A stretch of DNA of 6,293 nucleotides from Sphingomonas bacterium. GTDB taxonomy: Bacteria > Pseudomonadota > Alphaproteobacteria > Sphingomonadales > Sphingomonadaceae. This document shows positions 1 to 6,293 of this stretch, piece after piece (within the stretch, counting starts at the first letter, position 1; each line of letters opens with the position of its first letter). Location: the NCBI RefSeq assembly GCF_903643065.1, contig NZ_CAHJWX010000120.1, forward strand, positions 1-6,293. Direction: 5' to 3'. The translations under genes were made by a program, and so were the position numbers. Under the pieces are notes generated by a model. That model worked only from the letters and a program-made list of their open reading frames with translations, did no database searches and was not told the DNA's origin.

Positions 1-353
1 CAGCACGGCGCGGATGCGCGCGAGCAGCTCGCGCGGCTCGAACGGCTTCATCAGGTAATCGTCGGCGCCCAGCTCCAGTCCGACGACGCGGTCGATCACG
101 TCGCGCCGCGCGGTGAGCATGACGATGCCCATCCGCTCGGGCCGGGCGCGCAGCCGCTTGGCGATGGCGAAGCCGTCCTCGCCGGGCATGGTCACGTCGA
201 GCACCGCCAGCTCGATCGGGCCGGCGGCGAGCGCCGCGTCGAGCGCGGCGCCGCCATCGGCCTCCACCACGTCGAGCCCATTCTCACGCAAATAGGCGGC
301 GACCGGCTCGCGCAGATCCTCCTCGTCGTCGACGAGCACGAGGCGCGGCGCGG

Positions 354-357
<4 letters not shown>
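1..357 (-). CDS. Response regulator, OmpR-type receiver domain (partial, 3' end outside window)
   Basis: This is the N-terminal 119 residues of a two-component response regulator; the rest lies beyond base 1. I translated it by hand from ATG at 357-355. The receiver domain is complete: acidic pair D10/D11 in LVDDEED, phosphoacceptor D54 in VLDVTMPGEDG, switch T82 in MLTARR, and K104 in LMKPF. The ending GADDYLMKPFEPRELLARIR is typical of OmpR/PhoB-family regulators, so a winged-helix DNA-binding domain is expected next but cannot be seen. The start overlaps the stop of the upstream kinase in ATGA, and I see no strong ribosome binding site, which points to translational coupling. By position the kinase is its cognate phosphodonor. 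A stand-alone receiver cannot be excluded from the window alone. Its target genes are unknown; the divergent siderophore operon is one candidate. Confidence 0.93.
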
Positions 358-1928
<1,571 letters not shown>

Positions 1929-1933
1929 GCCGT

Positions 1934-1939
1934 TCCCCC
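1934..1939 (-). promoter_or_regulatory. Ribosome binding site that decides the kinase start
   Basis: On the minus strand, GGGGGA is followed 5 bases later by ATG at 1928-1926. It supports this internal ATG over the more distant in-frame ATG near 2141, which would add 71 residues of Ala/Gly/Pro-rich sequence with no domain. Confidence 0.6.
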
Positions 1940-1984
1940 ACCCGGCGCGGCCCCGGTGCGCGGCATCGGAACCCCCTCCCGATG

Positions 1985-2039
1985 CCCCGCGAGCTACGCA
2001 CGACGGACTCGGCGCTATGCCGCAAATCGGCTCGCGGGG
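1985..2039. repeat. Perfect 10-bp inverted repeat with 35-base loop and nested small stem
   Basis: CCCCGCGAGC (1985-1994) and its exact reverse complement GCTCGCGGGG (2030-2039) flank 35 bases. Inside the loop, CGGC (2010-2013) can pair with GCCG (2019-2022). The element ends 57 bases before the kinase start, so in the kinase transcript it would fold in the 5' leader. It could also be a protein-binding site. No U-tract follows on either strand, which argues against an intrinsic terminator. In DNA this GC-rich, a 10-bp match could partly be chance. Confidence 0.5.
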
Positions 2040-2105
2040 GAAGCTGGTGTCGGCCGCGCTCGCGACCGCCGGTTCCAACGGTGGCGCGGGAAGCGGCAAC
2101 CCACA

Positions 2106-2151
2106 TCGCAAATCGTTCGCAACAAGCGTTGACAGTGACAATCACTCGCAA
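2106..2151. repeat. Three TCGCAA hexamers upstream of the receptor operon
   Basis: TCGCAA occurs at 2106-2111, 2117-2122 and 2146-2151. The first two are 11 bases apart (one helical turn, ATCG-rich spacer) and the third 29 further on. The longer matches AATCGTTCGCAA (2111-2122) and AATCACTCGCAA (2140-2151) agree at 10 of 12 positions. Read on the minus strand these are TTGCGA..GATT, which resembles alphaproteobacterial Fur-box halves. The 11-base direct spacing also fits OmpR-family regulator sites. The cluster flanks and overlaps the -35 element, so it is likely an operator. A related CGCAAATCG lies at 2021-2029 and recurs at 2107-2115. Confidence 0.5.
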
Positions 2152-2155
2152 TAAC
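2129..2155 (+). promoter_or_regulatory. Candidate sigma-70 promoter of the siderophore receptor operon
   Basis: A perfect -35 hexamer TTGACA (2129-2134) is followed after 15 bases by AATAAC (2150-2155), a 4-of-6 match to TATAAT. The spacer is shorter than the ideal 17 and the -10 is weak, so the exact -10 is uncertain. Transcription from here would give a leader of about 20-25 bases before the ATG at 2185. Confidence 0.4.
2131..2149. promoter_or_regulatory. Fur-box-like operator
   Basis: These 19 bases match the classical Fur box GATAATGATAATCATTATC at 13 positions by hand count. They contain the perfect palindrome AGTGA-CAA-TCACT (2134-2146). The site covers the space between the -35 and -10 elements, the normal place for repression by iron-loaded Fur, and it precedes a siderophore receptor gene. 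Binding is inferred, and Irr or another regulator with a similar site remains possible. Confidence 0.55.
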
Positions 2156-2169
2156 CGCCGCCGCAGAAG

Positions 2170-2175
2170 AAGGAG
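2170..2175 (+). promoter_or_regulatory. Shine-Dalgarno sequence of the receptor gene
   Basis: AAGGAG ends 9 bases before the ATG at 2185. It fixes this ATG as the start; the in-frame TTG at 2179 would leave only 3 bases after the AAGGAG and is unlikely. Confidence 0.8.
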
Positions 2176-2184
2176 TTATTGAGA

Positions 2185-4674
2185 ATGAGTAGCAATCAAC
2201 CGTTCCTGGCCCTGTCCTGCGTCAGCTTCCTGGTGTCGTCGCCCGCGCTGGCGCATGACGATCCGCGGGCGGACGAGCAGCCGAAGAAGGACGTGATCGT
2301 CAACGGCGAGCGCATCAAGCAGGCCGACGATGTTAAGCTGGTGGCACCGCTGGTCAACCTGCCCAAGTCGATTGTCGTGCTGCCGTCGGACGTGATCGAG
2401 CAGACCGGCTCCAACTCGCTCCAGGACGCGTTGCGCACAGTGCCCGGGATCACCTTCGGCGCGGCGGAGGGCGGCAACCCGATCGGCGACCGGCCCTTCA
2501 TCCGCGGCTTCGATTCGCAGGGGTCGATCTATGTCGACGGCGTCCGCAGCCTGGGCTCGCAGACGCGCGAGGTGTTCGATACCGACCAGATCGAGGTGGT
2601 GCGCGGCTCCGATTCGACGCTGGGCGGGCGCGGCTCGGCGGGCGGCACGCTCAACATCATCTCCAAGCTGCCCGTCGCCGACAAATTCGGCCGGATCAGC
2701 GCGAGCTATGGCGAGGCGGACTATAAGCGCTTCACCGGCGACGTGAACCTGGCGCTCGCGGACCATATCGGGTTCCGGATCGCGGGCGTGTATCATAACC
2801 AGGACGTCGCCGGGCGCGATGCGATCCATCAGCGGCGCTGGGGCGTGGCGCCGTCGCTGACGATCGGGCTGGGCACGCCGACGCGGCTGATCGCGAGCTA
2901 TTACCATCTCGAAAGCCACGAGCTGCCCGACAGCGGCATCCCTTACCTGTACACGATCGGCAACGCGCCGGGGACGGGCAACATCCTGTCGCAGCCGGCG
3001 ATCGGCAACGTGGCGCTGATCAACGGCCGCACCGGCTATGTGCCGCGCACCAACTTCTACGGGCTGACCGACCGGGACTTCCGCGACGCGACCGATGACG
3101 AGGCGATGCTGCGCGTCGAGCATGATTTCGGCACGCTGACGATCCGCAACACGACGCGCTTCAACCATTCCGACCAGTCCTACATCTACACGCAGCCCGA
3201 CGACTCGCAGGGCAACGTGTACGGCACCGCCGCCGTCAATCCGACGACGGGGGCCGCCGCCGCGCGCGGTGACGTGCTGACCGGCGGGCTGGTCTGGCGG
3301 CGCGGCAACACGCGTTATGGCTACACCGACGGGCTGATCGACCAGACCGACCTGTACGGCCAGTTCAAGACCGGGAGCATCGAGCATTCGATCGCGGTCG
3401 GCACCGAGTTCGCGTGGGAACAGGCGCGGCGCGGGACGTTCGTGGAGTCGACCGGCGCGACGATCACGCCGCGCTGCGATACGTCCACCATCGCGCGCTA
3501 TTACTGCACCAGCCTGTTCACGCCCAACCCGAACGATCCGTGGGTGAACTATACGTCGGACACCTCGACCACGCCGACGCCGATCGTCAAGGGGCTGCCC
3601 AACACCGAGACGCAGAACGACGCCACGACGCAGGCGGTGTACGGCTTTGACTCGATCACGATCGTGCCGCGGGTGATCGTCAACCTGGGCGCGCGCTATG
3701 ACCGTTTCAGCTCCGTGCTGCGGCCGGCGGTGGCGGCGGGCGCGGAGGCGATCCGGCTGCGCCGCGTCGACGGGCTGTTCAACTGGCAGGCGGGGCTGGT
3801 GCTCAAGCCGACGCGCGAGACCAGCGTCTATGCGAGCTACGCCACCGCCGCGACGCCGCCCAACAGCCTGCTGGGCGAGGGCCGCGAGGACAACGCGTTG
3901 CCGACCACGGCGACGGCCGCCAACCTCCAGCTGCTCGACGACCTGAAGCCGCAGAAGACCAAGACCTATGAGGTCGGCGCCAAGGCGAGCCTGGCGCACG
4001 AGCGGCTGCAGCTTCAGGCCGCCGCGTTCGAGACTAAAATCGACAATGCGCGCGTCACCAGCGACTCCGGCACCACCACGTTCATCGGCAAGAGCCGCAT
4101 CCGGGGCATCGAGCTGACCGCGAGCGGCACAATCCTGCCCGGCTGGACGGTGTTCGGCGGCTATACCTATCTTGATCCGGTCATCCTCGACGGTGGCCAG
4201 ACGATCCTGACGGCGGCGGCGGTGACGCAGACGGTGGGCGGCGTCACCACGACGCTGCGCCCGGCGGCGACGATCGCGGTGCCGAGCGTCAACACGGGCA
4301 AGCAGCTGCCGCAGACGGTGCGGAACAGCTTCACCGCGACGACCAACGTGACGCTGTTGAAGCGCTTCCAGCTCGGCGGCACCGCGATCTACAACGACCG
4401 GCAATATGGCGGCTATGCCGACAATCGCAGCTATACGCAGACCGCGACGACCGGCCCGGTCCTCAATGCCGCGACCAGGGTGCTGTATCGGTCGGTGCCG
4501 AGCTACTGGCGGTTCGACCTGCGCGGGTCGGTGGAGCTGACGCCGCAGCTGGAGCTGAGCGTCAACGCGCAGAACGTGACGGACAAGGTCTATTTCAACC
4601 AGGCCTATGCGAGCCACTATGCCTCCATCGCGCCCGGCCGGACGGTGTTCGGGACGCTGAGCCTCAAGCTGTGA
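2185..4674 (+). CDS. fiu: TonB-dependent catecholate siderophore receptor, Fiu/PiuA type
   Basis: An 829-residue outer-membrane receptor for ferric catechol-type siderophores, driven by TonB. A signal peptide (about 1-23) ends in PALA before HDDP. DVIVNGER (36-43) is a possible TonB box. The plug (about 57-163) carries LPKSIVVLPSDVI, GDRPFIRGF, SIYVDGVR, QIEVVRG and GGRGSAGGTLNIISK. The 22-strand barrel follows to the end, with NVTDKVYF and a terminal [14 protein letters not shown] strand. Stretches such as RWGVAPSL..GLGT, SGIPYLY and the plug closely resemble what I recall of E. coli Fiu and Pseudomonas PiuA, and the piuC neighbour supports this. The only two mature cysteines, C431 and C441, probably form an extracellular loop disulfide. 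A Thr/Val/Ala-rich stretch (about 673-702) looks like an extended loop. Exact substrate is not readable. First gene of a coupled operon; its stop overlaps the next start (GTGA). Confidence 0.93.
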   Translation: MSSNQPFLALSCVSFLVSSPALAHDDPRADEQPKKDVIVNGERIKQADDVKLVAPLVNLPKSIVVLPSDVIEQTGSNSLQDALRTVPGITFGAAEGGNPIGDRPFIRGFDSQGSIYVDGVRSLGSQTREVFDTDQIEVVRGSDSTLGGRGSAGGTLNIISKLPVADKFGRISASYGEADYKRFTGDVNLALADHIGFRIAGVYHNQDVAGRDAIHQRRWGVAPSLTIGLGTPTRLIASYYHLESHELPDSGIPYLYTIGNAPGTGNILSQPAIGNVALINGRTGYVPRTNFYGLTDRDFRDATDDEAMLRVEHDFGTLTIRNTTRFNHSDQSYIYTQPDDSQGNVYGTAAVNPTTGAAAARGDVLTGGLVWRRGNTRYGYTDGLIDQTDLYGQFKTGSIEHSIAVGTEFAWEQARRGTFVESTGATITPRCDTSTIARYYCTSLFTPNPNDPWVNYTSDTSTTPTPIVKGLPNTETQNDATTQAVYGFDSITIVPRVIVNLGARYDRFSSVLRPAVAAGAEAIRLRRVDGLFNWQAGLVLKPTRETSVYASYATAATPPNSLLGEGREDNALPTTATAANLQLLDDLKPQKTKTYEVGAKASLAHERLQLQAAAFETKIDNARVTSDSGTTTFIGKSRIRGIELTASGTILPGWTVFGGYTYLDPVILDGGQTILTAAAVTQTVGGVTTTLRPAATIAVPSVNTGKQLPQTVRNSFTATTNVTLLKRFQLGGTAIYNDRQYGGYADNRSYTQTATTGPVLNAATRVLYRSVPSYWRFDLRGSVELTPQLELSVNAQNVTDKVYFNQAYASHYASIAPGRTVFGTLSLKL

Positions 4675-5390
4675 GCGCGTTTCTGGCGCTGTCGCCCGAC
4701 GAGGCACGTGCGGCGCTGGCGGGGCCGGCGCGCGTCGCGCTGATCCGCGAGGCGGCGGAGGCGGGGCTGGCGGATGCGCAGGCGTTGCTGGGCCAGATGC
4801 TGCTCGACGGGATCGAGGTAGAGCGCGATCCGCGCGCGGGCTTTGGCTGGTTCATGCGCGGCGCGGCGCAGGATCACCTCGTGTCGCTCAACATGGTCGG
4901 GCGCTGCTATGAGCTGGGATGGGGCGTCGCCCCCGATCCGACGCGCGCGACGGAATGCTACCGCGTCGCCGCCGAGCGTGGCATGACGGAGGGCATGTAC
5001 AATTATGCGACGCAGCTGGCGCTGGGCGCCGGCGTGCCGGAGGACAAGGCGGCGGCGTTGGGCTGGTTCCGGCGCGCGGCGGCGCGCGGCTATGCCAAGG
5101 CGGAGAACTTCGTCGGCTCGTTCCACGAGGACGGCTGGGCGGGCGCGCGCGACCTGCTCGCCGCCGCGCAATGCTATAAGCGCGCGGCGGAGGGCGGCGA
5201 CTTCCGCGGCTGCTTCAATCATGCGCGCATGCTGGTGGGCAAAGGCCGGGTGCGCGAGGCGCTCCGCTGGATCGGCCAGGCCGCCACGCTGGGCAACCCG
5301 CGGTTTCGCGAACAGCTGCGCGGCTGGATCGAGGAGCAGCGCGACGCTGAGCTGCGCGTGCGGGGACTGGCGGCGCTCGACCGGTGCTGA
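4671..5390 (+). CDS. Sel1-repeat (TPR-like) protein of the piu/fiu operon
   Basis: A 239-residue protein of about five Sel1-like repeats (roughly 33-68, 69-104, 105-140, 141-176 and a degenerate one at 177-210). The repeats show the usual [10 protein letters not shown] / [11 protein letters not shown] pattern: small residues at helix contacts, a G.GV..D turn, and A..W/CY..AA at the end. Such helical solenoids bind other proteins. There is no signal peptide or membrane segment, so it is predicted to be cytoplasmic. The start GTG at 4671 overlaps the receptor stop (GTGA), and no strong ribosome binding site is visible, so coupling is likely. It overlaps the following hydroxylase gene by 7 bases. 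Sel1 genes next to piuC occur in other proteobacteria, as I recall, but no function is established. A partner or adaptor for the hydroxylase is my inference. The C-terminal tail (211-239) is charged and ends in Cys239. Confidence 0.9.
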   Translation: MSAFLALSPDEARAALAGPARVALIREAAEAGLADAQALLGQMLLDGIEVERDPRAGFGWFMRGAAQDHLVSLNMVGRCYELGWGVAPDPTRATECYRVAAERGMTEGMYNYATQLALGAGVPEDKAAALGWFRRAAARGYAKAENFVGSFHEDGWAGARDLLAAAQCYKRAAEGGDFRGCFNHARMLVGKGRVREALRWIGQAATLGNPRFREQLRGWIEEQRDAELRVRGLAALDRC

Positions 5391-6067
5391 CCGTCATCCC
5401 GGACCTGCTGGCGCCGGCCGAGGTGGCGCGCCTGCGCGCGCTGCTGGCGGAGGGCGAGTGGGTTGACGGCAACGCCACCTCGGGCACGCAATCCGCGCTG
5501 GCCAAGCGCAACGAGCAGCTGGCCGAAGGCTCCGGCGCGGCGCGGGAAGCGGGGGCGCTGGTGCTGGACGCGTTGGGGCGTTCGCCGGTTTTCGTCGCCG
5601 CCGCGCTGCCGCTCAAGGTGTTCCCGCCGCTGTTCAACCGCTATGCCGGGGGCCAGGCCTTCGGTGCCCATGTCGACACGGCCGTGCGTATCCAGCGCGG
5701 CAGTGACTTCCGGATCCGGGCGGACCTGTCGGCGACGATCTTCCTGGAGGAGCCGGCGGCCTATGACGGCGGCGAGCTGATCGTCGAGGGCAGTTTCGGC
5801 GAGCAATCGGTCAAGCTGCCGGCGGGACACGCGGTCGTCTATCCGTCGTCCAGCCTGCATCGCGTCGCGCCGGTGACCCGCGGGCGTCGGCTCGCCTCGT
5901 TCCTGTGGCTGCAATCGATGGTGCGCGACGACGGCGCGCGCGCGATGCTGTGGGAGCTGGATCAGGGCGTGCAGGCGGTGTCCGCCGCGATGGGGCCGGG
6001 CGACGCGGCGGCGGTGCGGCTGACGGGCGTGTACCACAACCTGCTGCGCCGCTGGGCGGACCTGTGA
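5384..6067 (+). CDS. piuC: Fe(II)/2-oxoglutarate-dependent PKHD-type hydroxylase PiuC/YbiX
   Basis: A 227-residue cytoplasmic dioxygenase of the PKHD (prolyl-4-hydroxylase-like) family. The Fe(II) triad is H96 and D98 (GAHVDTAV) with H159 ([11 protein letters not shown]); R169 after TRGR is the likely 2-oxoglutarate-binding arginine. Other family hallmarks are WVDGNATSG (26-34), PPLFNRY (81-87), DLSATIFL (114-121), YDGGELIV (127-134), KLPAG (144-148), [10 protein letters not shown] (174-183) and VYHNLLRRW (217-225). Length and sequence follow E. coli YbiX throughout as I recall it. GTG at 5384 gives VLTVIPDLL, aligned with the family N-terminus; it overlaps the Sel1 stop by 7 bases. The substrate of PiuC/YbiX is not established. 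The gene is regularly found with fiu/piuA-type receptors and is linked to iron uptake in the literature. All catalytic residues are intact. Confidence 0.95.
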   Translation: MLTVIPDLLAPAEVARLRALLAEGEWVDGNATSGTQSALAKRNEQLAEGSGAAREAGALVLDALGRSPVFVAAALPLKVFPPLFNRYAGGQAFGAHVDTAVRIQRGSDFRIRADLSATIFLEEPAAYDGGELIVEGSFGEQSVKLPAGHAVVYPSSSLHRVAPVTRGRRLASFLWLQSMVRDDGARAMLWELDQGVQAVSAAMGPGDAAAVRLTGVYHNLLRRWADL

Positions 6068-6293
6068 GCGCCGCCGCCCGCCCGGCGCGCGGCAGTCGCA
6101 AGTGGCGCAACTGGTGGATGCGCCAGCTGCATACGTGGCATTGGGTCAGCGCGGCGGTGTCGCTGACCGCGATCCTGTTGTTCGCGATCACTGGGGTGAC
6201 TCTCAATCATGCCGGGTCGATCGGCGCCGTGCCGGTGGTGCGCGACGCCAAGGCGCAGCTGCCGCCGCCGCTGCTGCGCGCCTTGAGCGGCCG
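6064..6293 (+). CDS. PepSY-associated membrane protein, PiuB type (partial, 3' end outside window)
   Basis: The first 76 residues of an inner-membrane protein, read by hand from GTG at 6064, which overlaps the piuC stop (GTGA). GGCGGA at 6055-6060 lies 3 bases upstream. A basic N-terminus ([13 protein letters not shown]) precedes one hydrophobic helix (about 27-47, [20 protein letters not shown]), then NHAG and a periplasmic segment. The RQLHTWHW motif (H23, H26) with TGVTLNHAG (H49) is characteristic of PepSY-associated TM proteins that accompany siderophore receptors. Some relatives, such as FoxB, are haem-binding inner-membrane reductases that release iron from siderophores. By position and family this would be the PiuB-like member of the cassette. 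The PepSY domain itself is not in the window, so the reductase role is inference. Confidence 0.85.
   Translation, partial: MSAAARPARGSRKWRNWWMRQLHTWHWVSAAVSLTAILLFAITGVTLNHAGSIGAVPVVRDAKAQLPPPLLRALSG

Larger units (their letters stand above)
1929..2184. promoter_or_regulatory. Divergent intergenic regulatory region
   Basis: These 256 bases separate the kinase and receptor starts, so they should hold promoters for both directions. The left two thirds are GC-rich and contain a perfect inverted repeat (listed separately). The right third is more AT-rich and holds three TCGCAA copies, a TTGACA hexamer with an overlapping Fur-like palindrome, and the receptor ribosome binding site. I could not identify a convincing promoter for the kinase on the minus strand. 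No small gene was supported here; the open frames crossing this stretch are low-complexity extensions. Confidence 0.75.

Noticed and set aside
1985..2039. Intrinsic terminator between the divergent genes
   Set aside because: There is no T-tract after the stem on either strand, and both flanking genes start rather than end here.
1929..2141. N-terminal extension of the kinase (71 more residues to an ATG at 2141)
   Set aside because: The extra sequence has no domain, lacks a good ribosome binding site, and would place the start inside the Fur-like operator. The ATG at 1928 has GGGGGA 5 bases upstream.
2179..2184. TTG start for the receptor, two codons before the ATG
   Set aside because: It leaves only 3 bases from AAGGAG to the start. 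The ATG at 2185 has suitable spacing.
2176..4707. An 843-codon open frame antisense to the whole receptor gene
   Set aside because: Its product is Arg/Ala/Gly-rich with no domain, as expected opposite a high-GC gene. The plus-strand receptor has a signal peptide, plug motifs and a ribosome binding site.
5219..6037. Minus-strand open frames across piuC and the Sel1 gene
   Set aside because: They are Arg/Ala-rich shadows without motifs, while the plus-strand genes have full family signatures and catalytic residues.

Overview
The window is GC-rich, gene-dense DNA. It most resembles an alphaproteobacterium of the Sphingomonas type, judging by the very high GC at third codon positions, the style of the TonB-dependent receptor and the GC-rich two-component genes. 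That assignment is inference, since there is no rRNA or other phylogenetic marker here. Every base is accounted for by two divergent gene clusters and one 256-base intergenic region.

Left, minus strand (1-1928): a soluble hybrid sensor kinase (PAS, HisKA, HATPase_c, receiver) is followed, with an ATGA overlap, by a response regulator. Only the regulator's receiver domain lies inside the window. The pair reads away from the centre. Middle (1929-2184): the shared intergenic region holds a perfect 10-bp inverted repeat, three copies of TCGCAA, a Fur-box-like element over a TTGACA -35 hexamer, and a good Shine-Dalgarno sequence for the first rightward gene.

Right, plus strand (2185-6293): four genes overlap end to start. 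They encode a Fiu/PiuA-type TonB-dependent catecholate siderophore receptor, a Sel1-repeat protein, a PiuC/YbiX-type Fe(II)/2-oxoglutarate PKHD hydroxylase, and the start of a PepSY-associated membrane protein of the PiuB type, cut off by the window end. The three downstream genes all start with GTG, and the junctions overlap by 4, 7 and 4 bases, so the four are very probably one translationally coupled operon.

Working model: the receptor imports ferric catechol-type (xeno)siderophores across the outer membrane. The PepSY protein would act at the inner membrane, by analogy with FoxB-like reductases, to release iron. The PiuC hydroxylase and Sel1 protein are cytoplasmic accessory factors whose exact roles are not established. 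Expression is probably iron-controlled. The adjacent kinase/regulator pair is a candidate second input, but only position and an 11-bp-spaced direct repeat suggest this. The gene content is a recognisable iron-uptake cassette rather than a wholly new system. The most open points are the function of the Sel1/PiuC pair and the composite regulatory region.
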